The notes beneath the pieces are model-generated. The model did no database searches, had not been told where the DNA came from, and worked only from the letters and a program-made list of their open reading frames with translations. Made by a program: the position numbers and the translations under genes. A stretch of DNA of 10,995 bases from an uncultured Clostridia bacterium (lineage in GTDB: Bacteria; Bacillota; Clostridia; Christensenellales; CAG-314). Every line of letters starts with the position of its first letter. Positions within the stretch are counted from its first letter, which is position 1. The stretch lies in the NCBI GenBank assembly GCA_934203075.1, contig CAKPYT010000032.1:1-10995 (forward strand). Reading direction: 5' to 3'. This document shows, piece by piece, positions 1 to 6,016 of this stretch.

Positions 1-154
1 TCAGTGAGGAAGTAAGACCTTTCTCTTGCGGCTGCAGGATTCCGGTCTATAGGCTTTTGGGTGGTACGATGACGTTTTTTCTCTAATGCCGATGCCTGCA
101 TTCGTGTCGTGGCAGAATGTGTGTCAAGGAGCACGTTGCATAGCGGCGGATTGT

Positions 155-212
155 TCGAAAACGTCAGGTTTTCGACCGGACGAAAAAACGGCTGGAAACG
201 TGTTCTCGTCCG
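155..212. repeat. two adjacent inverted repeats
   Basis: TCGAAAAC (155-162) and GTTTTCGA (168-175) form a perfect 8-bp stem around a 5-nt loop. Directly beside it CGGACGA (177-183) pairs with TCGTCCG (206-212) around 22 nt. There is no uridine run on either strand, so this is not a good intrinsic terminator, although it lies downstream of the minus-strand gene that ends at 236. It could be an intergenic repeat element or simply chance. The rest of 1-235 shows no convincing gene. Confidence 0.35.
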
Positions 213-235
213 CAAGAAATAAAGAGAAAGAGCCG

Positions 236-436
236 TTATTCCAAAGTGATGACGAGTTCTTCCTCCGTTTCGGCACAGGCCGGGGCTCGCACGAGTTTCG
301 GCTTCGGCATTGCGCCTTGCAGCCGCAACTCCTCTTTACGTTTACAAATCACACGGTGCTGATAAAAGATGTAGGCAATACAACCCGTGATGCCTCCCAA
401 ACAGAAAATCAGGGTGAAATAATAGAGTATTTCCAT
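236..436 (-). CDS. small single-pass membrane protein, unknown function
   Basis: This encodes a 66-residue protein that I do not recognise. The ATG at 436 is chosen because AAGGAGG (450-444) lies 7 nt upstream; a longer reading up to 529 would place that ribosome site inside the gene. Residues 3-25 (starting MEILYYFTLIFCLGG) form one hydrophobic membrane segment. A basic stretch follows (around residues 28-38, RVICKRKEEL), so the tail is probably cytoplasmic, and it ends in an acidic region (ETEEELVITLE). It stands alone on the minus strand. A TATAAG or TACACT -10-like box lies at 463-453, but either would give a leader of only about 10-15 nt, so the promoter is uncertain. The strong ribosome site and the ordered membrane-plus-basic layout support a real gene. 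Confidence 0.62.
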   Translation of the reverse strand: MEILYYFTLIFCLGGITGCIAYIFYQHRVICKRKEELRLQGAMPKPKLVRAPACAETEEELVITLE

Positions 437-770
437 CTTTTTGCCTCCTTTGCTTATAGTGTAACAGTGGAGGGCGGCAAAGATTTGCTTGTTTTGTCGA
501 AAACGGCCGAAGACCCACGAAAAGGGCACGGAATCCGGAAAAGAGAACGGACTTGCGTCTTTTCAGCGACGAAAAGCAGTTCCTCTGCCGTAAAAACGAA
601 ACGGAGCCGCACGGCAGACTGCGGGAGAGTGTCGGAAATCGTTCGCACAGAAGAAAAAAGCAGACACCGGTAGGACAAAAGGCAAGCGTACGCGAAACTC
701 CGCACCGCAAGGCGTCGGAGAAAGAAACAAGCGCAAAACGGGGTTCAAAGCGGGGCAAGAGGCGTCCTTT
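437..770. other. intergenic region without a convincing gene
   Basis: This stretch lies between the minus-strand small membrane gene and the plus-strand exported protein. Open frames cross it on both strands, but their translations are rich in Arg and Ser, lack ribosome sites and match no family I know. Apart from the start signals of the leftward gene at its left end, I see no terminator, repeat or RNA element. Confidence 0.5.
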
Positions 771-800
771 GTATGAGTTTTTTCGTTGCTGCACATACTT
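771..800 (+). promoter_or_regulatory. sigma-G-like (forespore) promoter candidate
   Basis: GTATG at 771-775 fits the published Bacillus sigma-G -35 pattern GHATR. After an 18-bp spacer, CATACTT at 794-800 fits the -10 pattern CATWHTA except for its last base. A sigma-A reading (CATACT) would have no acceptable -35 box. The gene behind it resembles a sporulation family, which agrees with the reading. A start site 6-8 nt after the -10 would fall on or next to the ATG at 806, giving a leaderless message. Confidence 0.4.
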
Positions 801-805
801 GCGGT

Positions 806-1237
806 ATGAAAAAGCGAGCAAAAACTTTGAAAAGGGGAATTGCGGCGATCGGCTGCTTTTTGGCGGTTTGCCTCTGTTGGACGGCACACACCGATGCCTT
901 TGCGGACGAAACGGATCTGGTGCATTGTCTGCAGGAGGCAGAGCAGGTACGAACCGTCGTTGCGGTGGAGATCGGGGACGGATGCGTCATCGGCGTGCGG
1001 CTGCAGAAGGTTTATCTGGCGTCACAAAAAGAAGAACTTTTGCAGGAAATCGAAACCAAAGCAAAGGCAATGGGCTACGAAACGGTGGCAGTGTTTTGCG
1101 ATATGAAGCAGGTTGTTGCGTTGGAACGGCTTGCGGAGCGCATCCGTGCGGGAGACGAAACGGCGCGTTTGCAGGCTGCCCGGTATCTGGGAAAAAGCGG
1201 GGAAGAAGGCGTGGACGGCCCGACAGGGAGTTTTTGA
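806..1237 (+). CDS. exported YhcN/YlaJ-like sporulation protein
   Basis: This is a 143-residue protein. Residues 1-33 form a signal peptide: basic start MKKRAKTLKR, hydrophobic core, and an AFA cleavage site before DETD. No good lipobox is seen, unlike classical YhcN/YlaJ lipoproteins. The mature part follows the order expected of that family: a valine-rich strand ending in IGDG (VRTVVAVEIGDG), a second strand VIGVRLQKV, a helix with KEELLQEIETKAKAM, a strand YETVAVFCD, then a helix LERLAERIRAG. YhcN-type proteins sit on the forespore membrane or spore coat; that role is inferred here. The ATG at 806 is preferred over the in-frame ATG at 773, because 773 lies inside the candidate promoter and would put 11 extra residues before the signal peptide. 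No Shine-Dalgarno sequence precedes 806. The family assignment is by pattern, not by search. Confidence 0.68.
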   Translation: MKKRAKTLKRGIAAIGCFLAVCLCWTAHTDAFADETDLVHCLQEAEQVRTVVAVEIGDGCVIGVRLQKVYLASQKEELLQEIETKAKAMGYETVAVFCDMKQVVALERLAERIRAGDETARLQAARYLGKSGEEGVDGPTGSF

Positions 1238-1355
1238 GTCGCTGCTCTGCAGGGAAAGGCATCGGAAAAGAAACGGCAAAAGCGTACTTTGTCCGAAAGG
1301 CTAAAGGATAAGAGAAGGGGTTTCAAACCGGTTTTCCGACAGAAAAGGCATCGGC

Positions 1356-1409
1356 AAAAATCCGCCGTTTTGTAGGTCGTACCGTGGCCTTACCGGGGGG
1401 ATTTTTTTT
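1356..1409 (+). terminator. probable intrinsic terminator of the exported-protein gene
   Basis: AAAAATCC (1356-1363) pairs with GGATTTTT (1399-1406), and the pairing continues inward past one G-G mismatch. Inside is a second bulged stem (GTAGGTC, 1372-1378, with GGCCTTAC, 1386-1393). The structure runs into eight T residues (1402-1409). The large internal loop makes it weaker than a simple hairpin. It lies 120 nt after the stop codon at 1237 and before the ribU promoter. Confidence 0.45.
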
Positions 1410-1458
1410 GTTTGCCGTTGCTTTTTTTGTGTTTTTGCCGCCGACCCGGCAAGAATAC

Positions 1459-1487
1459 TTGACAAAACCGCGGGGAAAGGGTAACAT
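1459..1487 (+). promoter_or_regulatory. sigma-A promoter of the ribU unit
   Basis: TTGACA (1459-1464) is a perfect -35 box. After 17 bp the -10 box TAACAT (1482-1487) matches consensus at four of six positions. The predicted start near 1494 lies just before the FMN riboswitch aptamer, as expected. Confidence 0.8.
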
Positions 1488-1500
1488 CCTGTTATCAAAT

Positions 1501-1612
1501 ATTCTTTGGGGCAAGGTGAAATTCCTTACCGACGGTATAGCCCGTGAACGCAGTCCTGCGCCGAGCGAGTGAAATTCTCGCGCCGACAGTAAAGTCTGGA
1601 TGAGAAAAGAAT
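1501..1612 (+). ncRNA. FMN riboswitch (RFN element)
   Basis: The stretch carries the conserved RFN blocks in order: GGGGCAAGGTGAAATTCC, then TTACCGACGGTATAGCCCG, a variable arm with the AGTCCTGC loop, GAGTGAAATTCTC, GCGCCGACAGT, and AAAGTCTGGATGAGA. The closing P1 stem pairs ATTCTT (1501-1506) with AAGAAT (1607-1612). Families with this aptamer bind flavin mononucleotide and shut off riboflavin synthesis or uptake genes. The gene downstream is the riboflavin transporter ribU, which fits. An intrinsic terminator follows at 1639-1661, so control is probably by transcription attenuation: FMN binding favours the terminator. Confidence 0.96.
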
Positions 1613-1638
1613 GATATCGCAGAAATGCGAAGCGTTTG

Positions 1639-1661
1639 CCCTCGTTTTGCGAGGGTTTTTT
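1639..1661 (+). terminator. riboswitch-controlled intrinsic terminator
   Basis: CCCTCG (1639-1644) and CGAGGG (1650-1655) form a perfect stem with a TTTTG loop, followed by six T residues (1656-1661). It lies between the FMN aptamer and the ribU ribosome site (GGAGG, 1675-1679). Just upstream CGCA-GAAA-TGCG (1618-1629) can form a small GNRA-capped hairpin. The 3' strand of aptamer stem P1 (AAAGAA, 1606-1611) could instead pair with TTCTTT at 1660-1665 in the T tract, a possible antiterminator contact. Confidence 0.85.
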
Positions 1662-1683
1662 CTTTGCCCGTGCGGAGGAAGTT

Positions 1684-2295
1684 ATGGAACAAAACAAACA
1701 AAGCAAAGCCTCGACGATTGCAAAAATCGGGATCCTTTCAGCCGTCGGCACCATTCTGTACCTGTTCGTAAAATTCCCGCTGCCGTTTTTTCCGTCCTTT
1801 TTGGACATTCAGTTTTCCGAATTGGCAGGACTGTTGGCAGGGTTTATGATGGGCCCCGTTGCCGGGATTGCGGTGATCGTGTTGAAGGGCCTCATCAAGA
1901 TGCCGTTTTCCTCTACGGCCTGCGTGGGAGAGTTGGCGGATATTCTCATCGGGATTGCCTTCGTACTGCCTGCAGCATGGATTTATCGCAAAAAAAAGTG
2001 TGTCAAAAGTGCCATTCTCGGGCTTGCCGCAGGGTTGGTTTGTGCGACGGCGGTCGCCATCGTTGCCAATCGTTTTTTGCTGATTCCGTTTTATCTGGAG
2101 TTTTTCTTTCACGGCAGTTGGGACCCTCTGCTCGGGATGTGCAGTATGCTGAATCCGAATCTCACGCCGGAAAACTTTTACGAAGTGTATCTTTGGGCGG
2201 GCGTCCTGCCTTTTAACCTTTTGCGCGGTACCATCTCTTGTCTGATAACCTATTTCGTGTACAAACCGCTGCACAGACTGTTCAATCGCTTTTAA
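1684..2295 (+). CDS. ribU: riboflavin ECF transporter S component RibU
   Basis: This is a 203-residue integral membrane protein that captures riboflavin and works with the shared EcfA/A'/T energy module, which is not in the window. It has about six hydrophobic segments: around residues 12-30, 45-65, 82-100, 108-127, 128-143 and 170-193. Family blocks are visible: PLPFFPSFLDIQFSELAGL (residues 32-50), GFMMGPVAGIAVIVLKGLIK (53-72) and STACVGELADILIG (77-90). The ATG at 1684 is set by GGAGG 4-5 nt upstream, and the length is normal for RibU. It lies directly behind an FMN riboswitch and terminator, the classic arrangement for this gene, so expression should rise when cellular FMN is low. No strong terminator follows; tsaE starts 104 nt downstream with its own promoter. 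Confidence 0.95.
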   Translation: MEQNKQSKASTIAKIGILSAVGTILYLFVKFPLPFFPSFLDIQFSELAGLLAGFMMGPVAGIAVIVLKGLIKMPFSSTACVGELADILIGIAFVLPAAWIYRKKKCVKSAILGLAAGLVCATAVAIVANRFLLIPFYLEFFFHGSWDPLLGMCSMLNPNLTPENFYEVYLWAGVLPFNLLRGTISCLITYFVYKPLHRLFNRF

Positions 2296-2363
2296 GGGAG
2301 TCCGGAAGGTTCGAAAAGCACTTGCCGCGAAAAAAGAAAAACCGACGCGGTTACGGCAGGCCA

Positions 2364-2392
2364 TTGCAAAAAGGAAGAAAATCCGTTATAAT
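2364..2392 (+). promoter_or_regulatory. sigma-A promoter of the tsaE-to-ddl gene cluster
   Basis: TTGCAA (2364-2369, five of six consensus bases), a 17-bp spacer and a perfect TATAAT (2387-2392). The A of the ATG at 2400 is the eighth base after the box, about where transcription should begin. No ribosome site lies at a usable distance from 2400; AAGGAAG at 2371-2377 falls within the promoter spacer. The message may therefore be leaderless. Confidence 0.75.
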
Positions 2393-2399
2393 GGAAACC

Positions 2400-2819
2400 A
2401 TGAAACAAAAAATCATTACGAATTCGCCGGAGGAAACGGTTCGGTTCGGCAAAGAATATGCCCGTTCGCTGAAAGAAGGAGACGTCGTTCTGCTGTGTGG
2501 GGAAATGGGCGCGGGGAAAACCTGGTTTGCCAAAGGGGTGGCACAGGGCCTCGGCATTACGGAACTGGTCACCAGCCCGACGTTTGCCATTCATAATATC
2601 TACGAGGGAAAAACGACGCTGCATCATTTTGATTTTTACCGCATCACGGCGGAGGAAGCGGCGATCCTTGGATTAAGCGAATTTTTCGGCAAAGGGGTTT
2701 GCCTGGTGGAATGGGCGCAGAACGTTGCGGAATTGTTGCCGAAAGGATGTAAAGAGGTGTCGATCGAGAAAACGGGCGACGAAACGAGGGAGATTACTTA
2801 TGAACGTTTTGATGATTGA
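2400..2819 (+). CDS. tsaE: tRNA t6A synthesis ATPase TsaE
   Basis: TsaE (YjeE family) is the P-loop ATPase that drives cycling of the TsaB-TsaD complex, which places threonylcarbamoyl on A37 of tRNAs reading ANN codons. From the ATG at 2400 the protein has 139 residues. Visible motifs are Walker A GEMGAGKT (34-41), the SPTF segment (59-62), HHFDFYR with the acidic residue (75-81) and LVEWAQN (102-108). An alternative ATG at 2391 would add three residues but overlaps the -10 box, so it could be used only by a read-through transcript from ribU. The gene overlaps tsaB by 20 nt. The length is slightly short of typical but all signature motifs are present. Confidence 0.95.
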   Translation: MKQKIITNSPEETVRFGKEYARSLKEGDVVLLCGEMGAGKTWFAKGVAQGLGITELVTSPTFAIHNIYEGKTTLHHFDFYRITAEEAAILGLSEFFGKGVCLVEWAQNVAELLPKGCKEVSIEKTGDETREITYERFDD

Positions 2820-3369
2820 TACGTCCGGAAAACATCTGACGGTTGCGGTGCAAAAGGGCGAGCGAACGTATTGTCGTTTTGACGAGTGCAATTTGCAGCA
2901 CAGTGTGCGCCTGAACGTGTTTATAGAAGAATTGTTGCAGGAAGCACAGTTAACGCTGGCGCAAATTGACGTTTACGCCTGTAACGTAGGACCCGGGTCT
3001 TTTACGGGAATCCGCGTGGGGGTAGCAACGTTAAAAGCGTTTTTGACGGTCTATGAAAAAAAAGCGGTGGCCGTCAACTCTTTGGAGATTCTTGCATATA
3101 ATACCAAAGGGCGAGTGGAAACCGCCATGGATGCCGGCCGCGGCTATTGGTACGTGGCAGAGTTCGAAAACGGGCAATGCGTGAAAGAGCCGTATCTCTC
3201 CGAAGAACGGCCGCAAAACGCCGTTTTGTTCGAAGAAGCCAAAAATAATTCGCAAGAGTTTGTGGCGGTCGTACTCGACAAAGTGCGGCGCGGTGCGTAT
3301 GCGGAAAAGCTTTCTCCCTTGTATTTAAGAAAAAGCCAGGCAGAGGTAGAACGTGAACGAAAAGGTTGA
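2800..3369 (+). CDS. tsaB: tRNA t6A synthesis protein TsaB
   Basis: TsaB (YeaZ) is an ASKHA-fold, catalytically inactive partner that scaffolds TsaD and TsaE in t6A synthesis. The 189-residue protein starts with the phosphate-binding-like strand MNVLMIDTSGKHLTVAV (1-17). It then has HSVRL (34-38), the diagnostic GPGSFTGIRVGVATLKAF (64-81), VNSLEILAY (92-100) and the C-terminal SPLYLRKSQAE (172-182). It is about 40 residues shorter than the E. coli and B. subtilis proteins (about 230); the missing part lies between residue 120 and the C-terminal block, in the second lobe. The start at 2800 lies within tsaE (20-nt overlap), so translation is probably coupled. Its end overlaps rimI by 17 nt. Confidence 0.95.
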   Translation: MNVLMIDTSGKHLTVAVQKGERTYCRFDECNLQHSVRLNVFIEELLQEAQLTLAQIDVYACNVGPGSFTGIRVGVATLKAFLTVYEKKAVAVNSLEILAYNTKGRVETAMDAGRGYWYVAEFENGQCVKEPYLSEERPQNAVLFEEAKNNSQEFVAVVLDKVRRGAYAEKLSPLYLRKSQAEVERERKG

Positions 3370-3811
3370 GGTTCTTTTTGCGGAGGCAATCGGCGAATTG
3401 CAGCGGATGGAACAAATCTGTTTCGGAACCGAAGCGTGGACGGCGGAAACAATGGAAGCATGGTTTTCTCTTCCGACGGTGCGTTTTTTCGGCATACGGG
3501 AAAGAGGTCTTCTTTTCGGGTACGTTTGCGCGGACTATCCGGAGAGCGACTGCGTTAAAATCAACAGTCTTGCCGTTTTGCCGCAATATCGCCGGAAGGG
3601 CATGGCGACGCGTCTGATGCGGTTTGCGTTGCGGCAGGGCGCACGGGCGGGCAAAACGTATGCCGTGCTGGAAGCGGAGGCAACCAACCGTGCGGCTTTG
3701 GCTCTGTACGAGGCCATGGGGTTTCGGGCGGCGGCAATCGACCCGCATTACTACGGCACGGGCCGGCACGCCCTGGTGATGGTGCTGCATGATCTTACAA
3801 ATTTTCGGTAA
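3353..3811 (+). CDS. rimI: RimI-like N-acetyltransferase
   Basis: This is a 152-residue GNAT-fold enzyme. RimI transfers acetyl from acetyl-CoA to protein N-termini, classically ribosomal protein S18, and its gene is commonly beside tsaB/tsaD. Motifs seen: INSLAVLPQYRRKGMATRLM (70-89) with the acetyl-CoA-binding QYRRKGMA loop, LEAEATNRAALALYEAMGF (106-124), and HYYGTGRHALVM (132-143), which matches the tyrosine-containing end of RimI. The start is a GTG at 3353 with AGAGGT (3342-3347) 5 nt upstream; the first in-frame ATG lies at 3407, inside the N-terminal region. It overlaps tsaB by 17 nt and the following hydrolase by 23 nt. The substrate in this organism is not shown by the sequence. Confidence 0.9.
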   Translation: MNEKVEVLFAEAIGELQRMEQICFGTEAWTAETMEAWFSLPTVRFFGIRERGLLFGYVCADYPESDCVKINSLAVLPQYRRKGMATRLMRFALRQGARAGKTYAVLEAEATNRAALALYEAMGFRAAAIDPHYYGTGRHALVMVLHDLTNFR

Positions 3812-4520
3812 AAAAACGGTATACCGAACCAATCACGATTCAATACGAAAGGCTGTGCTCTTTTTGCACGGATGGGGTGGAAACAAAAACAGTTTCGACT
3901 CCGTTTTTTTTACTTTGCCTTATCGCACCGTGGCTTTGGATTTGTGGGGGTTCGGGGAAAGCGACCCGCCGGACGAGGCGGGCTGGAGCACGGCAGACTA
4001 TGCCGATGCGGTTGCGGAATTTCTGCGCCGCCTGGATCTGACCGGTGTGGACGTGGTAGCGCATAGTTTCGGGGCACGTGTTGCCATACAGCTTGCGGTA
4101 AGGCATCCGCAAGCGGTAAACAAACTGCTGCTTACGGGGGCGGCGGGGCTGAAACCGGCATTTTCTCTCAAAAAGAAACTGCGCGTGCTGCAATACAAAA
4201 CGGCCAAACGCCTGCAAAGGGTATTTCCCGTTTCGACGGATCGTTTTGGCAGCCGCGATTATCGGGCACTGACGCCGCAGTTAAGGCAAACGTTCCTTTT
4301 GGCGGTGAACGAGGATCTTTCGCCGCTGGCAAAAAAAATCGGATGCGAAACGTTGCTGTATTGGGGCAAAGAGGATGCGGAAACGCCGCTTTCCATGGGA
4401 AAACGTTTGCATCGTCTGATTGCGGACAGCACGCTGATTTGTGTTTCCGGCGGGCATTTTGCCTACCTGAACCGATCCTTCGGGTCGGTTGTCAGAAATT
4501 TTTTCGGGGGCGTGGTTTGA
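3789..4520 (+). CDS. alpha/beta-fold hydrolase
   Basis: This 243-residue protein belongs to the alpha/beta hydrolase superfamily. The oxyanion-region motif is LFLHGWGGNKNSF (24-36). A DLWGFGESD block (51-59) follows. The nucleophile elbow is VVAHSFGAR with Ser93, the acid is Asp196 in YWGKEDAETP, and the base is His223 in VSGGHFAYL, so the triad is complete. No signal peptide is seen, so it is cytoplasmic. The substrate cannot be told. The ATG at 3789 lies within rimI (23-nt overlap) with no clear ribosome site, which suggests translational coupling, and the stop overlaps the start of the murF-like gene (TTGA). Its position between a tRNA-modification module and cell-wall genes is unexplained; the family occurs in similar loci of other Bacillota by my recollection. 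Confidence 0.88.
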   Translation: MILQIFGKKTVYRTNHDSIRKAVLFLHGWGGNKNSFDSVFFTLPYRTVALDLWGFGESDPPDEAGWSTADYADAVAEFLRRLDLTGVDVVAHSFGARVAIQLAVRHPQAVNKLLLTGAAGLKPAFSLKKKLRVLQYKTAKRLQRVFPVSTDRFGSRDYRALTPQLRQTFLLAVNEDLSPLAKKIGCETLLYWGKEDAETPLSMGKRLHRLIADSTLICVSGGHFAYLNRSFGSVVRNFFGGVV

Positions 4521-6016
4521 CGGTATTTTTTTCTTGTTTGTTAGCAACCGTTGCGGCGGCGTTCGCCGCTTACGATTGGCTGCATTTTTTTCAGCAAACA
4601 CACTATCGGCCGAACGGCGCTTTCTGGCGGGCGGCGCAGTTGCGCCCCGTCCGTTTGAATTTCGTTTTGGGTGTTTGCGGAACCGCCGCCGGTTGTTTCG
4701 GTTGGTATTGGAGTGTACCGTTTTGGGTCGCCTCGGTTGGCAATACGCTGTTTTATCGGCGCAAAACAAAACTAAAATTTACCAAACGGCTTTGTCGGTT
4801 ATACGCCGCGGTGGTTTGCGGTGCCGCTTTGGGGAATCTTTGGGTTTGCGGGGTGGCGGTGCCGCTTGTTCCGCTGGCGGTTTGTGTGGCCTGGGCGGTA
4901 ATGCTTCCGTTGGAAAGCGGCATTTCTCTTTTTTACGTGCAAAAGGCAAAACGGAAACTGAACCGGTCGGCCTGCCTGAAAATCGCCGTGGTGGGCAGTT
5001 ATGCCAAAACGACGGTCAAAACGTTTCTCGCCGAAATGCTCGGCGGAACTTATCGTGTCTGCGCTACTCCGAACAGCTACAACACCCCGCTCGGCATTGC
5101 CCGTACCGTCAACAAAAAATGGCGCCCGACGGACGAAATTCTGATTGCGGAGTTCGGGGCCAGAAGAAAAGGCGATATTCGCACGCTGACCAAACTTTAT
5201 TCGCCGGATCTTTTGGTGTACACGGGGCTTGCTGCCTGCCATCTGCAAACGTTCGGCAGCATGGAGGGGGTGCGCTGCGCTAAATACGAAGCGGTACAGT
5301 ATGCAAAAAGCACGGCGGTGGCGTTTTTTCAGTTGCAGGACGATTCGCTGCTTCCGTTGTATCGAAAATGTCCGCTGAAAAAGGTTGCGGTAAAACAGCA
5401 GGCGGCGGCAGAAACGACGGACGGGGTCACGCGGTTTACGCTGCGCTACGGGGGCGAAATCGTGCCGCTTCAAACGACGCTGCTCGGTTCGCATCAGCTG
5501 CAGAACGTGGCGCTTGCCGCCGCCGTTGCCGAATGGATGCACGTCCCGAAGGAGCAGTTGCAAAAAGCGGTGGTGAACCTGCGCCCCGCTCCGCATCGGC
5601 TGGAAGCAACGTTTCAGAACGGATTGTGGATTATAGACGATTCGTTCAACGCCAACGAAAAAGGCGTACGTGCGGCAATGGACGCCATCCGTTCGTTTGA
5701 GGGAAGGAAGTACGTGGTAACTCCCGGTGTCGTGGAGCAAGGGCGGGCAACACAGGCCGCGAACGAGGCGTTTGCGGCGGAACTTTCTTTGGCGGACGGA
5801 ATCGTGCTGTGTGGGCCGAACGAGGCTTTTTTGCGAAGCGGGCTGCAAAAGGCAGGGTACGACGGGTTGATTTTATCTGCCGCAACGCCGCAGCAGGCGG
5901 TGGAGCTCCTGCAGCCGTATTTTCGCACCGGGGACGTTCTGCTCTTCGAAAACGATTTGCCGGAGTCTTTCGAAAGTCGTTCGAGGTTTCATCGAAAAGG
6001 GAGGATTCAAAAATGA
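4517..6016 (+). CDS. murF: membrane-anchored MurF-type Mur ligase
   Basis: MurF joins D-Ala-D-Ala to the UDP-MurNAc-tripeptide using ATP. The first roughly 145 of 499 residues are not the usual UDP-binding domain but about four hydrophobic segments (2-20, 47-79, 92-112, 113-140), as in several clostridial homologues. Then come the P-loop VVGSYAKTTVK (158-168), PNSYNTPLGIARTVN, AEFGARRKGDI, HLQTFGSMEG with the CAKYEA lysine block, GSHQLQNVALAAAV, PAPHRLEATFQNG, DDSFNANEKGV and VVTPGVVEQG. All point to MurF rather than MurC/D/E. The P-loop has Ala163 where Gly normally precedes the Lys. The start is a TTG at 4517 with GGGGG 6 nt upstream, overlapping the hydrolase stop by 4 nt. An ATG-started reading from 4343 would bury the hydrolase end, so it is rejected. 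ddl follows with a 4-nt ATGA overlap. Confidence 0.88.
   Translation: MTVFFSCLLATVAAAFAAYDWLHFFQQTHYRPNGAFWRAAQLRPVRLNFVLGVCGTAAGCFGWYWSVPFWVASVGNTLFYRRKTKLKFTKRLCRLYAAVVCGAALGNLWVCGVAVPLVPLAVCVAWAVMLPLESGISLFYVQKAKRKLNRSACLKIAVVGSYAKTTVKTFLAEMLGGTYRVCATPNSYNTPLGIARTVNKKWRPTDEILIAEFGARRKGDIRTLTKLYSPDLLVYTGLAACHLQTFGSMEGVRCAKYEAVQYAKSTAVAFFQLQDDSLLPLYRKCPLKKVAVKQQAAAETTDGVTRFTLRYGGEIVPLQTTLLGSHQLQNVALAAAVAEWMHVPKEQLQKAVVNLRPAPHRLEATFQNGLWIIDDSFNANEKGVRAAMDAIRSFEGRKYVVTPGVVEQGRATQAANEAFAAELSLADGIVLCGPNEAFLRSGLQKAGYDGLILSAATPQQAVELLQPYFRTGDVLLFENDLPESFESRSRFHRKGRIQK

Noticed and set aside
773..805. Upstream in-frame ATG at 773 as the start of the exported-protein gene
   Set aside because: It would add 11 residues before a well-formed signal peptide and lies within the candidate promoter. 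A weak AGAGG about 10 nt upstream keeps it possible but less likely.
553..1311. 252-codon plus-strand frame over the exported-protein gene
   Set aside because: The translation is very rich in Arg and Gly, has no ribosome site and no family pattern; it is a shadow frame.
1257..1356. Direct repeat AAGGCATCGG at about 1257 and 1347
   Set aside because: A single pair of short matches with no further structure; probably chance.
1435..1453. Inverted repeat TTGCCG/CGGCAA before the ribU promoter, similar to TTGCCGGCAA near murG
   Set aside because: The match between the two sites is short and the arms are spaced differently; a shared regulator cannot be argued from two weak examples.
2296..2360. 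CCGCG/CGCGG hairpin after ribU as a terminator
   Set aside because: Only 5 bp with a 16-nt loop and no T run.
3074..3832. 252-codon minus-strand frame opposite tsaB and rimI
   Set aside because: It lies antisense to two clearly recognised genes, with shadow-type composition rich in Arg, His and Pro.
4343..4516. Longer ATG-started N-terminus of the murF-like gene
   Set aside because: It would overlap the catalytic C-terminal part of the hydrolase by almost 180 nt; the TTG at 4517 has a ribosome-site-like GGGGG and a normal 4-nt overlap.
4799..5848. 349-codon minus-strand frame opposite murF
   Set aside because: It is antisense to the motif-rich Mur ligase and matches no family; moderate GC content lets long shadow frames persist.
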